Notes: generated by a model not told the origin, from the letters alone. Shown: positions 1 through 10,716, counted from the first letter of the stretch. The stretch is DNA of 64,000 bases from Conus ventricosus (GCA_018398815.1 CM031602.1:98429280-98493279), one strand, 5' to 3'. A program made the numbers and translations.

Positions 1-720
1 ACGGGATTTTTCAGCCGACAGGCATAAGCCATTATCAGACATGAAGTTCGCATGTTGTCTAACTCTTTTTGATATATTCTTCTAATGTAATTAACAGATC
101 TTTTTGATGTGTTCTTTTTAATGGGGGCGTTCAACCATAAGCAGATGTCATCCGCATATTGAATCAATTTAAAACGTTTTTTGAAATGTATTAGGTAAAT
201 CATTAGTTAAAATATTAAAGAGAAGAGGGGCGATCACAGAGCCTTGAGGGATACCCATATCTAGTAATCTTTTGGATGAATAAGTATGGCCTATTCTTGT
301 CTGAATACTTCTGTTGGTCAGGAATGTTTTAACAAATTTATAAATATGACCAGAGAGACCCATAGTTTTTAATTTAATAAAAGCCTATCATGCCAAACTT
401 GATCAAATGCCTTGTTGATATCGAAAAATGTGGCGAGAACGTTTTTGTCTTCTAGCAAACTGGTGTTTAATCTGCGTAGTGAGCTTTACAAGATGATCAA
501 TAGTAGACCTGCCCTTTCTAAAACCGGCCTGGTTTGGGGGATAATGCGAGTTTTTTTCACAATAGTATGTCAATCTTTAAACAATTATCTCCATTAGTTT
601 ACAGACATGAGATGTAAGAGCTATAGGTCGATAGCTATTTGTGTTTGTCATTGATTTTCCATTCTTTAAAATGGGAACTATAATTGAGTCTCCCCCATAT
701 GGAAGGTATGTTCCCTTCAA
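1..720 (-). pseudogene. LINE-A reverse transcriptase domain, frameshifted and truncated by window edge
   Basis: Minus-strand translation gives RT block 1 (IIVPILKNG, about 700-660), block 2 (SYRPIALTSHVCKLME, about 640-590), block 2a (FRKGRSTIDHLVKL, about 525-480), catalytic block A (DINKAFDQVW, about 422-395), block B (GIPQGSVIAPLLFN, about 255-210) and the catalytic YADD box (158-147). Catalytic aspartates in A and C are present. The domain is broken by at least two frame changes and a short lesion near 360-480. The sequence beyond the YADD box continues out of the window, so the thumb and any RNase H domain cannot be assessed. Confidence 0.87.
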
Positions 721-1276
721 TCCAACATTTATTAATAATTTCATGTAGAAAATAAAACAAAATTTTGTGGTATATGTTTTAACATTTCATTAGAAATGGC
801 ATCTAAACCAACAGACGTTTTCGTATTAGACAATGAAGAAAATAGCAGAGTGTAATTCCTGAGACGTAATATCAGCATTTAGATAATGATCATTATTTTC
901 ATCTGGATCAGCGTACATTTCTTTATTAGATTGGTTTTCCTCATAGCTCTGCATTTGTCTGATAAACTACAGAAGGAGCTGTTTTTGGAAAACATGTCAG
1001 CAAATGATTCTGCTTTTTGGTATGTCGAAGGAAATTTTTACAGCACCTATTATGATTGGATATGCAGGTAAATGGATTCCGTTTTTCATTTCATGGATCT
1101 TTTCCAAATTTTATTGATATCTTTATGTTCACTTATTTCATTAAAACAAAATGATGACCAGTACTCGTGTTTAGCATTTTCAATTACTTTATTCCTTTGA
1201 TTCTTGGCAGTTCTAACTGGTATGCTCCCTTTAACCTTTTTACTTTTGCGTACAGTTTAAACGTGCTTTATTTTTA

Positions 1277-2337
1277 TCAACAGCGTTTTTGCAAATCTGT
1301 CCACCACACTTTACCCGTGTGTTTGGGAGATTTTGATTGACTAAGAATCGGAATTGCCTCACCAGCTGCATGCAGTAGTGAGATAGTAAAATGACTGTAC
1401 ATAGATTCTATGTCAGATTTATCAAAAGAATTGACATCATATGAAGATAGCACAGATTGAAATTTGGCCCAGTCAGCTCGCTTGTAATCAAACTTTGGGA
1501 TTTTATCCTTACTGTCATCTTGGCTCACTACAAATCCTCTCAGAGAAATAACTATGGGAATATGATCACTCCCTAAAGTGTTATCATAAGTTTGCCATGT
1601 ACAGCTCGGGACCAATGATGGGGAGATTAAAGACAAGTCAATTGCAGATGATCTGTGACTAGGGATATCAGGCAGTCTCGTGATACTTCCATCATTTAAC
1701 AGGACGAGTGGGGAGTCTGATAGGTTCTCCACTAAACGGTTTGAGCTGACTTTCGTGCAAGTTCTATCCCAGAAAGGAGCATGTTCATTAAAGTCCCCTG
1801 CAATTAACCATTTACTACTTTGAAAGTTTATGTTATGTAGCCAGTCTGAATTGCTATCAATGACTCCTTTTGGAAAGTACACAGAGACAATGTTTAAGAC
1901 TAGAGAATTGTCAAAGTGAACAGAAGCTGCACAAGAACACAAGTCTGAGGTGCCAGTTGGTATAGGTGACTGAAGGGGATGGTAAAATAACTGGTCATTA
2001 TATAAATGGCTGCAGAGACTTTCTCATTGTCACCAGTTTCTTGTACCACAGGCGGGTAAAAGAAACGATCCGTCGTGGCAAGTCGTTTTTTAGACACATT
2101 TAGTGATTGAAGAATGAGGACCATGTAGGAGCTGGGTTCAAGATGTTGTTGAAGATTTACCAAATTCTTGTTAATCGACCGGCAGTTCCATTGTAGTATA
2201 TTAATGTCAGTCTTGTTTGCCATCAAAATTTTACAATGGACATTCAAGGGAGGCACAATTGCAAAATGAAGATTATTCAAATGAAAGATGAAAAGACAAT
2301 TCCCCAACAATGAACTAATCAGTGAACAGCAACGCAA
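1277..2337 (-). pseudogene. LINE-A endonuclease (EEP family), two frames
   Basis: The N-terminal half (frame from 2337, likely start at 2220, MANKTDINILQWNCRSINKN) has the invariant QWNCRS motif. The C-terminal half (1942-1277) has GDFNEHAPFWD, SAIDLSLIS and GSDHIPIVI, the metal- and phosphate-binding motifs of exonuclease-endonuclease-phosphatase nucleases. These enzymes nick target DNA to prime reverse transcription. The two halves lie in different frames joined near 1920-1940, and the glutamate motif that normally reads QET(W/H) appears as LQSLNV, so either the copy is mutated or the read contains errors. It is followed by a linker of LINE type and then the RT. Confidence in the family is high, in function low. 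Confidence 0.87.
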
Positions 2338-2660
2338 TAGAGAACACTTTTACAAAAGGCAAGGCCTAGAAGAGGAATAAGATGGTAATGTGTAACGCAC
2401 ACAAAAAAAAAAGGGGGGGAGGGGGGGGATTGAGGAAACTACGCGATGTAGCAGGTTAGAAAAAAAAAATCAAAATGGCAACCAGGCAAATATATATCAC
2501 AAAGACGATCAGTTTATCATTTTTAGTCGCTAGACATTATAGCACAACTACTGACTTTCTTGACGGGGGAGTGTTGTTAAGTTTTATGAAGATCATTCAC
2601 CAGTCTTGTAGAACATCATAGAAGTTCCGCCAGGGCCCTGGTGCAGGAGAAAAGGGTAGA

Positions 2661-2902
2661 TCATAATATCTGTGTGACGAGAAGACTGAGGGGGAGGCAT
2701 CGTGTTCTCCATGAAGAGCGATGTAGACTGGGATTCCTGGACTTGCTGCCAGAGGGTTTCTTCCAGAAAAGCTGGTGAACGTGTCGCCCTAAGTTACCAG
2801 CAAGTACACTGGCTCCTTTCTGGTTCGGGTGGACTCCGTCTTTCAGTGTTCTGGGGCCGGCAAGGAGATTCTCATGGCTGATGACGGACACTTTGGGTAC
2901 TT
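2661..2902 (-). pseudogene. SGNH/GDSL-hydrolase-like C-terminal fragment (probable LINE ORF1 esterase)
   Basis: About 80 residues open on the minus strand, reading up to the TG tract at 2903 without its own obvious start. It contains LKDGVHPNQKGASVLAGNL, which matches the block V signature of SGNH hydrolases (D-x-V-H followed by N and G), holding the catalytic Asp and His. Esterase domains of this kind are known in ORF1 of some CR1/L2-type LINEs. Here the fragment sits some 320 bases upstream of the LINE-A endonuclease in the same orientation, which fits an ORF1-ORF2 order. The nucleophile Ser block is missing: the sequence is truncated at the simple repeat. It could instead belong to a separate element. 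Confidence 0.6.
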
Positions 2903-3055
2903 TGTGTGTGTGTGTGTGCGTGTGCGTGTGCGTGTCTGTGTGTGAGTGTCTGTGTGTGTGTGTCTATGTGTGTGTCTATCTACATTATTTATCTATGAGT
3001 GTGTTTTGTCTGTGTCTGTGTGCGTGTTTGTATATGTGACTATGTTTCACATAAG
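2903..3055. repeat. Imperfect TG-rich simple repeat
   Basis: TG dinucleotides interspersed with TC, GC and TATC interruptions. It marks the outer edge of the left inverted arm: the mirrored CA-rich tract at about 38975-39085 lies at the outer edge of the right arm. Confidence 0.85.
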
Positions 3056-3104
3056 TCAGTAGTGGTCTCAACTGTTCAGGCAAGCCATCTATGTGTCCTA
3101 AAGG

Positions 3105-3440
3105 CATTGACTTGACCAATGTACAGGGTGAAGAAGGTGCCAAAGGAGATGGAGCCAGACTACACAGACTATGCCTGCTTGTGTCTTTAAGGTGATGACT
3201 TAACCAATGTACAGGGTGAAGAAGGAGCCACAGGAGATGGAGCCAGACTACACAGACTATGCCTGCTTGTGTCCTAAAGGTGATGACTTGACCAATGTAC
3301 AGGGTGAAGAAGGTGCCAAGGGAGATGGAACCAGACTACACAGACTATGCCTGCTTGTGTCCTAAAGGTGATGACTTGACCAATGTACAGCGTGAAGAAG
3401 GTGCCAAGGGAGATGGATCCAGACTACACAGACTATGCCT
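3105..3440 (+). repeat. 88 bp tandem array, four units, each containing a splice-acceptor-like site
   Basis: Units end in the same CAATGTACAG at 3126, 3213, 3302 and 3390, giving spacings of 87-89 bases. Each unit is the last ~38 bases of an intron plus the first ~50 bases of exon A. Only the last unit runs on into full exon A. In the right arm units of the same array are found on the minus strand at about 35290-35350, 37450-37650 and 38820-38900, separated by two insertions. Confidence 0.9.
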
Positions 3441-3553
3441 ACAAGGTGAAGCTGCCCATGCACGCCCGCTCCACGGCGTCACAGGCCGTCAAGAACAACC
3501 TGAGCCTCACCGAGGCCAAGGCCGACGTCAACATGATCCACACCGCGCAGAAG
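3391..3553 (+). CDS. Exon A of an unrecognised multi-exon gene
   Basis: An internal exon of 163 bases. It opens after the acceptor ...CAATGTACAG and closes at the donor CAGAAG/GTGAGG. One split base is followed by 54 full codons, with strong G/C preference at third positions, unlike the AT-rich surroundings. The peptide includes PDYTDYAYKVKLPMHARS and NNLSLTEAKADVNMIHTAQK; I do not recognise the family. It ends in phase 0, which matches exon B. The right arm carries a second copy on the minus strand. The upstream decoy acceptors of the 88 bp array could in principle add in-frame or frameshifted extra segments. Real coding character is likely; the function is unknown. Confidence 0.7.
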
Positions 3554-3837
3554 GTGAGGTTCAGGTGTGGAGCACTTGGAGTGTGTTTGATTGTGTGCAC
3601 AGAGAACCAGTGTGTTGTTAGGGTCAGGGTCAAAGTACCTGTTGTGGTGGAAAATGACTGGTCTGTTTCGAAATATTATGGGCCTTGTTCAGTTTACCTC
3701 ATGCGCAGGTGCTTTTGTGAAGGAAAAAGTTGAATCATCTTTGATCTTTTTGTTGGGGCATAGCAAAGTGATTTGCGCCAGTGTTAATTAACAATGCTGA
3801 CTGGTTGTTACAACCTATAACAGTGAGCCCAGCACAA

Positions 3838-4128
3838 ATGATACTAATGTAATTCTTTGCTGTTAGAAGCTATAGCTCTCGGTCAACACAAATGATACTA
3901 TGTAATTCTTTGGCTTTTAGAAGCTATAGCTCTCAGTCAACACAAATGATACTATGTAATTCTTTGGCTGTTAGAAGCTATAGCTCTCAGTCAACACAAA
4001 TGATACTGTGTCAGTCAACACAAATGATACTATGTCAGTCAATACAAATGAAACTATGTCAGTCAATACAAATGATGCTATGTAATTCTTTGACTGTTAG
4101 AAGCTGCAACTCTCAGTAAACACAAATG
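3838..4128 (+). repeat. ~55 bp intronic minisatellite
   Basis: Units of the type CACAAATGATACTATGTAAT followed by a segment with GTTAGAAGCTATAGC, about five copies, with shorter 22-base partial units at 4010-4080. It lies in the intron between exons A and B. Confidence 0.85.
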
Positions 4129-4383
4129 ATGCAATTTGTTTCCTCTCAAACTGACTGTTAATCATGGTCTGCTGTTTGACACACTCCTGTTGAAATGGCA
4201 TGTATCATTTCAACCCTTTTTCAGTACCATGTGGATGCATCATAGCTTGAAGCTCAGGTGTATATTTCACAGGATTTTCACATGTTGGATTTGGGGATTT
4301 CTGGAAAATTTTCTAGAAAATGAGAAGTGAAAAAAAAAATTAAAAAAAAAGAAAAAGAATTAGCACATACACACACTTGCATG

Positions 4384-4408
4384 CATGCACCACACACACA
4401 CACACACA

Positions 4409-4472
<64 letters not shown>

Positions 4473-4478
4473 AAACAC

Positions 4479-4514
<36 letters not shown>

Positions 4515-4600
4515 ACACACACACAAACACACACACACCACACACACACACACACACACACCACACACCACACACACACACACACACACAACACACACAC

Positions 4601-4636
<36 letters not shown>
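4384..4636. repeat. (CA)n microsatellite, interrupted, ~250 bp
   Basis: CA dinucleotides with CACC and AAAC interruptions. Long Cys/Val or His/Thr open frames here are products of the repeat. The right-arm counterpart is the TG tract at 34090-34318. Confidence 0.97.
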
Positions 4637-4638
<2 letters not shown>

Positions 4639-5027
4639 TCATGGGAGGAGGAAGAAGAGTGGCAATGAATTCACAGAGCACTGGTCACAATGGTGGTACT
4701 CTGATGTGGCTAAGTGAAAGGCTAACATTTGTCGCGCTTTGATGTTGTGCATCAGCGAGGCGTTGTGAAAGGGGTAAGTGTTTGGCCAAAGCTGTTCAAG
4801 CAGATGGTTGTGGTTGGAGCTGACAGCAGACACTACATTCCTCCATTGCACAGATTAGCATCAGACCGCTGCCTTTTGAAAGTACATTTCAAAACTGGAG
4901 GGAGAGGGGGGAGGTGAGCAGTCCTGGTTTGTTTGGGTTTTTTGTTTTTGTTTTTTTCTTTTTTCCCCAATGTTGAGGATGAGGATGTTTAAGATGATGC
5001 TATGGAGTGTCATCCTGAGCTGAGACT

Positions 5028-5330
5028 GCATGACAGGGCTGTACTCTATGTGACATGACAGGGCTGCACTCTATGTGACATGACAGGGCTGTACTCAGTG
5101 CTGCATGACAGGGCTGTACTCTATGTTGCATGACAGGGGTGTACTCTATGTGACATGACAGCGCTGTACTCTATGTGACATGACAGGGCTGTACTCTATG
5201 TGACATGACAGGGCTGTACTCAGTGCTGCATGACAGGGCTGTACTCTATGTGAAATGACAGCGCTGTACTCTATGTGACATGACAGGGCTGTACTCTATG
5301 TTGCATGACAGGGCTGTACTCCACGCTTCC
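5028..5330 (+). repeat. 25 bp minisatellite, about 12 units
   Basis: Repeated unit TGACATGACAGGGCTGTACT plus CTATG, with TGC/TGA and CAG variants. The right arm holds the reverse complement at about 33420-33690. Confidence 0.92.
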
Positions 5331-5365
5331 TGTCAAAATATGTGATGGTATCAGCCAGGCCCAAG

Positions 5366-5490
5366 AGATACTGACACCTGCAGTGTTATTCAGGAAATTT
5401 GAGCAACTTCCTCAGACACTCCATTAAGAGATAATGACACTGTAGTGTTATTCAGCAAATTTGAGCAACTTTCTCAGACACTCCATTATG
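5366..5490 (+). repeat. ~62 bp tandem duplication
   Basis: Two copies of a segment with GTGTTATTCAGCAAATTTGA and CAGACACTCCATTA. The right arm has about four copies at 33185-33385, so copy number differs between the arms. Confidence 0.8.
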
Positions 5491-5865
5491 TGATTAAAAC
5501 TCAGCTGTGTAGTTTCGGTCTTCTCAGTTGAGCCATACCAAATTTAACCCTGGATAAAAGCAGGGGATGTGCCGAACAATCTCAAAATATAAATGGCTGT
5601 GATGTACCAGCCAAGAATTCATGATGCTAGTCATTGCATCATAGCAGCTAATGTCGTTTGACTTTTCATTGTCTTTTTATTCATGAATGCTACTCATAAC
5701 TTTCGGCAACTGCATGCTATCAAGTCCTGTGGGGGAAATTCTGAAGAAAGATCAGTTGACCACAGAATTTCTTTTCCCCTTGTGGATTTTGCCCTCAAAG
5801 TCACTGGGTAAATAAGAACTGGTATTCCGACTGATGAAGGCTAGGATTCTGTCAGTTCCGACATG

Positions 5866-6093
5866 ATCATAAACCAAAAGTGTAGTACATCTTTCACTGT
5901 ATATTGGCTTGGTGTTTCAGAGGGAAAGCATAATCATTAATGGAGAAACCAGAGTGTAGTACATCTTTCACTGTATATTGGCTTGGTGTTTCAGAGGGAA
6001 AGCATTGGCTTGGTGTTTCAGAGGGAAAGCATTGGCTTGGTGTTTCAGAGGGAAAGCATTGGCTTGGTGATTCAGAGGGAAAGCATAATCATC
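5866..6093 (+). repeat. 27 bp minisatellite nested in a 74 bp duplication
   Basis: A ~74 base unit starting TGTAGTACATCTTTCACTGT is duplicated (about 5880 and 5956). In the second copy its tail TTGGCTTGGTGTTTCAGAGG plus GAAAGCA (27 bases) is repeated four times. The period is a multiple of three, so an artefactual open frame with a nine-residue repeat (GLVFQRESI) results. The right arm has an expanded, homopolymer-distorted version at about 32510-32770. Confidence 0.88.
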
Positions 6094-6189
6094 AATGGAG
6101 AAAGCCCAGTCCTGGCAGCTCCCACCGCTTTCAAGTATTACGAAAAAAAAAAAGATGGATTGTGCTGTTGTCTCTGGACTCTTCTAGAA

Positions 6190-6338
6190 GCCTACATTAG
6201 CCTTCACACTCCCTACCCAAATGTTCTTTTTCATCACTTTACATTAGCCTTCACACTCCCTACCCAAATGTTCTTTTTCATCACTTTAAAATTAGCCTTC
6301 ACACTCCCTACCCAAATGTTCTTTTTTATCACTTTCAT
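6190..6338 (+). repeat. ~49 bp minisatellite, three units
   Basis: Three copies of ATTAGCCTTCACACTCCCTA followed by CCCAAATGTTCTTTTTCATC. It is followed by four more diverged ~62 base units (6360-6620) with the element GTTGTGACAAACA. All lie in the intron upstream of exon B. Confidence 0.85.
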
Positions 6339-6666
6339 GCTTTCCATTGTGTTTGTTAATAAGGATGAGGAATGGCAGTGTTGTGACAAACAGGTAGTTA
6401 ACTGAATGGATTGGACTCTTAGAACAGCAATACTGTGACAAACACGCAATTTAAATGGGGGTTGACCTTTGGACAGCAGTATCATGACATGTATCCTTGT
6501 GAATTGATTTGGCTCTTGGAACTGCTATATTACTGAATACATCTTTTTAACTAAATGGCCTTGACACTTAGAAAAGCAGCATTGTGATACATGTTTGTCA
6601 GTGGACTGGCTTTAACTCATAGTTATCCCACTGATCTCTCACTCTTTTTCTCTTTCTCTTTTACAG

Positions 6667-6834
6667 TGTCAGAAAATCATCAACGACCACATTGACCATC
6701 GCAGAGTCGAACGAATGCAGGACCCAACCCGGTTTGACATTAAACCGACGGTTGGTGGCGCTGCGTTCGGAGTTCTCTTCCGGCGCAAATGGCAGGCACC
6801 GAGCGGGCCATGTCAGAAGAGGAGAATCACCTGA
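6667..6834 (+). CDS. Exon B of the unrecognised gene, phase-matched to exon A
   Basis: It follows a strong polypyrimidine tract and acceptor (TCTCTTTTACAG, 6655-6666). Translation in phase 0, as demanded by exon A, gives 55 codons including IINDHIDHRRVERMQDPTRF and DIKPTVGGAAFGVLF, then a TGA at 6832-6834. The true end may be earlier by splicing, or the stop may be real: no clear donor was seen before it. The right-arm copy (31690-31915, minus) preserves RFDIKPTVGG. Phase continuity across a 3.1 kb intron and conservation in both arms support it as coding. Family not recognised. Confidence 0.6.
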   Translation, partial: CQKIINDHIDHRRVERMQDPTRFDIKPTVGGAAFGVLFRRKWQAPSGPCQKRRIT

Positions 6835-7179
6835 AGAGACCAAAGAGACAACGGCAGCGCCAGTGGGAAGGGAGCAAAGTTAGTGAAGTTAGAGGCACTG
6901 AGATCAGTGCCAGCATTTGTATCCTTTTAATGATCAGAATAATGCAAGCTATATACTAAAAACTGAAAATAATTGAGGTTCTTCCAAGCACAAGAGACAA
7001 ACTTACGCAATTCCCTTTTATTATGTTGAAAACTAGAAAACTAGGGTACTGATTTAAGACAAATGCACAAAAATTCATTCAGTTTTCCCTGTAAAAAACC
7101 TTAAAAGGAGTAAGTGGTTCTGTGTACGTTTCGGCATTTGTCGGGATCTGGTTCGCTCAACCTGTGCCAGAACCCACAT

Positions 7180-7770
7180 TTAGTGCCAGCTCCCTGTCGA
7201 ATTACGGTGCTGTAAAGGATTCAAGTAGTTCTGCCAGCCCCCTTATCTAAATCTCAGGGGTGTGTCCTGGCTTCAAGCAGTTCATGCCACTCATTTTCTA
7301 ATCGTACAGGTGTGTGACTGGACTTCAAATCAGTTCGTGGTCACTGTTTGAATCTACGGTGTGGCCCCGGGATTAAAATCTTTCAGTGCCACCACCTGAT
7401 TGAATCATACAGGGGTGTGTCATGGACTTCAAATCATTCTTGCCAGCTCACCTAATTAATAAAAAGGTGTGGTCATGGACTTCAAATCGTTATGCCAGCT
7501 CGCCTTTCCGTCATACAGGTGTTCAGGACTTCAATCTTTAGTGACAGCTCCCCTCATCGAATATACAGGTGTTGTACTGGACTTAAAGTCAGTTCAGTGC
7601 CACCTCCCTTATCTGAATCAACGGTGTGTGTCATGGACTTCAATCATTCGTGCCACTCCCTTATCTAAATCATAAGGTGTCTGTCAGGCTTAAAGTCATT
7701 CAGTGCCAGCTAGTTTTACTGCATAAGGTTTGTCATGGACTTAAAAATATTCCTGTCAGGTTCTTTTTAG
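7180..7770 (+). repeat. ~58 bp minisatellite, about ten diverged units
   Basis: Units of the type GTGTCATGGACTTCAAATCA, then TTCGTGCCAGCTCCC, then ATCTGAATCATACAG. The right arm has the complement at about 31100-31430 with fewer units. Confidence 0.82.
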
Positions 7771-8394
7771 TGTACACTAATTCTGACTCGGTGCAATGTA
7801 GCACAGTGCAGTCGCTAATCAACTAGGAAAGCTGGGTTGCTAAAAGGAAGGGGTATTCTCTTCAACTCTTTTTGTCTTAGGAATTTTTTCCCAAGGGGAA
7901 GAAAAATTTCCGGGAGTTTTGTAATTAACTGGTGCAAGGATTGCGTTTCGGTATGATGTGTTTTCAAATTTTTAATTCTTTAAAAAAATTAACCCCATTT
8001 TTTTTTCTTAAAAGAACAGGCTGGGGCTTCATTCCCAATCTGCTGTTGGAAACTGTTCTGTTTTTATATGTAAACACAAGTTTAAAATTAAGGTGAATCT
8101 GACATAAATTGGGTCAGTAGGGAGTAACCCAAGCTTGTTGAATCATTTTTCATTGATGGCTTGGGTCTGACTTAAAGCCATCCAAGGACATATCCCAACG
8201 CACCATTTTATGGGGTTTTTTTGGTTTGAGAAAAAGAAAAGCGTTTTCAAACACCTTTATTTTGGGGGTCAAAAAAAAAGAAAACAAAAAAACAAAAAAC
8301 AAAAAAAAAAAAAAATGCAGTTCTCTTCATTGTTTCCTTTACTATTAAATGAGAAAATATAAAGTTGGCTTTAGTTGTTAGAAACGAGTTTCCC

Positions 8395-8660
8395 TTTGCA
8401 CCCTTTATGGCCCAACCGGGTTTAAAATAAAATTACCCCATTCCACCTGTGGTTTAATATCTCCAGAAAACGTAAACCCAAGGGGGTTATTGGCCGTCCT
8501 TTTTTAATAATCAACTTTACCCCATTCCATCCCGGGTTTTAAAATCCCCTGAAAGCACAATGACCTAAAGGGGCATTTTGGCCGTCCTTTTGAACTAACA
8601 ATTTTACCCCCTTCCACCCTGTGGTTTAATACTTGAAGCAACGACCCCCCAAAGGGTCAA
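8395..8660 (+). repeat. ~93 bp minisatellite, about three units
   Basis: Units contain TTACCCCATTCCACC, GTGGTTTAATATCTCC and TTGGCCGTCCTTTT. The right arm holds about six units on the opposite strand at 29815-30365, a twofold copy-number difference. The block 7830-8390 between arrays shows only AT-rich, homopolymer-rich intron-like sequence. Confidence 0.88.
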
Positions 8661-8746
8661 GGGGTTTTATGGGGGTCAAGGATTTAGGGGTTCATGACAG
8701 AAACCGGCCTGTGTAACAGTCTGTATCGGCCCCTGTCTTGGTTTTA

Positions 8747-8890
8747 GGTGAAATGAGCATCCCCCTGACACGGGAACCCCCGCGTGCATTTTTCCCCCCC
8801 CCCCAAAGGGGATCCAATGCAGCAGATGGCAAATCACCTTCTACAGACCAAACCTGGATTTTGAACGGGACCCGCCCCTTTCAGATTCTC
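8747..8890 (+). CDS. Exon D of the unrecognised gene (sequence damaged in this copy)
   Basis: An acceptor (CTTGGTTTTAG) is followed by a block also present in the right arm (29585-29721, minus), where it is better preserved. There the reading is EMTSHDTGTQRAFQEIQVQQ followed by MDKSTFSACPSMDFEGHPAR. In the left copy single-base runs are expanded and the frame is lost. Similarity continues to about 8985, with a possible donor near 8965-8985. Coding status rests on the acceptor plus the clean open frame in the better copy; the exact 3' end is not determined and the family is unknown. Confidence 0.45.
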
Positions 8891-9787
8891 CACGCCCCGT
8901 AGGAATGGGGGTCTTTTTAAAGGGGAAAAACAAAAAGAGTATTGGAGTGCTTTTGCAAATCTGTGGAAAGGTTGTGAGGTTAACAAGCAGGTGTTTTTAA
9001 TTTGTTTGAAAGTAAGGGTTTCCCCTTTCCCCTTTTTTTATTTCTGTCTTTTGTCGTTATTATTAACCCCTGTCTTTCTTTTGTTCCCCTCTCAGTCTTT
9101 TGCTGCCGTTTTTTTTTTTGGATCCCAATTTTTTTGACAACATTTGTCCATACCACTCAGCCAACCTACTTGAAATAATAGAAATTCCTGTCAACAGTGA
9201 TTTTTTTCCTTTTTTTTTGGCAAGAGACATGTTCTTCCAGCACTTTCTATAGTTTCATGTTGCATCCTTATATCAGTTGGTAAAATGACTATGCTGACAG
9301 GCTTAGAAATCTTTTCTGTGTCATCATCGTGACCGTGCAAAATCTTCCAAGTCCTGATTTTTGATTCACCTGAAAGTCATGTGCTTGGAGGAGAGGGTAT
9401 GTAAGTGTGGAAGGTGAATGGATGGAAGATTAATGTTTCCATTGATCATCACAGTCATGATTTTGAATTTCATTTGCACGTAACTGGGAAGTTGTTGGGA
9501 GGGAGGGGGAAGATAGGAGGAATGCACAGTTTGTCTTGTTGCCGTCTGACCTTCACTTAGAATATTTTGGCATGTATTGACCAAAAAAGATATGAAGCTT
9601 TTTCTAGCAAACTAGCTAGAACTATAGGTATATGTATGTTGTTGTGAGTGCATACGGGTTCAGGGCTGCTGCTGATGTGTTTGTATTTGTACATGTTTTT
9701 AAATGCATTCAGATGCAGGAAAACATAAAAGTGTATGTTATATTTCAAATCAAATTATGCTTGCTTCGTTATTCAACCGGCCTTTAG

Positions 9788-9923
9788 AGCCAGTCAGAGA
9801 AGGAGCAGTCTAAAGCAAAATATCAAGATTCTGCACCTTCAGATGTTTGTGATTCACAGACAGGAATGGAGTGGCTTCTTTCAGATCAAGGCACCTGTTA
9901 CTACTTCAGTCAGTACCCTGAGG
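9788..9923 (+). CDS. Exon C of the unrecognised gene
   Basis: After the acceptor CGGCCTTTAG the frame reads SQSEKEQSKAKYQDSAPSDV then CDSQTGMEWLLSDQG and CYYFSQYPEG, ending at a GAGG/GTGT junction. The right arm (28480-28615, minus) reads the same peptide with few changes. In the left arm the last ~80 bases are duplicated in tandem (9849 and 9929), putting a second partial exon copy immediately downstream. I do not recognise the protein; the acidic-to-aromatic composition and conservation suggest real coding sequence, but no homology can be claimed. Confidence 0.5.
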
Positions 9924-10010
9924 GTGTTGTGATTCACAGACAGGAATGGAGTGGCTTCTTTCAGATCAAGGCATTTGTTACTACTTCAGTCAGTGCCCTG
10001 AGGGTGTCAC
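9849..10010 (+). repeat. 80 bp tandem duplication inside exon C, left arm only
   Basis: GTGATTCACAGACAGGAATG begins two copies 80 bases apart. The right-arm allele has one copy. 80 is not a multiple of three, so retention of both would shift the frame. Confidence 0.88.
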
Positions 10011-10310
10011 TGGGGTCAACTGGGATGGTATTTGTGATGGGACCTGTGAATTTAGTCTTGTATCTGTGATCGCTCAATTGTTGATCTTTGCGCACAATGT
10101 TAAATTTTGATGATACACCAGAAGTTTGTATATACACAAAGGAAGGACACTGTGAGAAATAAATGTTCTTCACAGTGCAATAGCAGCAGAAGGATTTGTT
10201 CCTTCATTTCGTTTTTCTTTTTTTTTCTGCATGCAAATGTGTGAATGTGTTAAGTCTATATTGTAAAGTGGTTGAGATACAAGAAAGTGGTACTGAAATA
10301 TCCTCCTCTT

Positions 10311-10437
<127 letters not shown>

Positions 10438-10647
10438 ACACCTTTCATGAAAACAAACGTAGAGGACAACAGAAAACTCAGCAGACAGTTCACTCAAAAT
10501 AAGTTTGTAGACATACTTAAACCGTGGCACTACTCATGCTTTTTAAACTTGAGTTGTTTTGGACATGGAGAATATAGTTGCCAGTGAATGCACTTTAGTG
10601 TAAAAATGTTAGCATGATAGCATAAAAAAATATTGAATTTATAAGAC

Positions 10648-10650
<3 letters not shown>

Positions 10651-10716
<66 letters not shown>

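Larger units (their letters stand above)
1..2337 (-). mobile_element. Degraded non-LTR retrotransposon (LINE-A), ORF2 region
   Basis: A minus-strand LINE runs from about 2337 down to the left window edge, where it is cut off. In transcription order it holds an apurinic-like endonuclease (2230 to 1500), a linker, and a reverse transcriptase (about 720 to 1). The RT is recognisable from successive minus-strand motifs: IIVPILKNG, SYRPIALTS, FRKGRSTIDHLV, DINKAFDQVW, GIPQGSVIAPLLFN and LIQYADDIC. The frame changes several times, so the copy is not translatable as read. The motif set is that of the Jockey/I/CR1-type LINEs; the exact clade cannot be set without a tree. An SGNH-like fragment at 2661-2902 may be the end of its ORF1. 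Confidence 0.88.

Noticed and set aside
412..597. Plus-strand 61-codon frame
   Set aside because: Antisense of the LINE-A reverse transcriptase.
4278..4742. Long Cys/Val and His/Thr open frames on both strands
   Set aside because: Products of the CA microsatellite; same at 10.5-10.8, 27.6, 34.1, 39.4, 54.6-55.4, 57.1 and 59.0 kb.
5983..6405. A 140-codon frame with a nine-residue repeat
   Set aside because: The repeat is the 27 bp minisatellite; no splice or start support.
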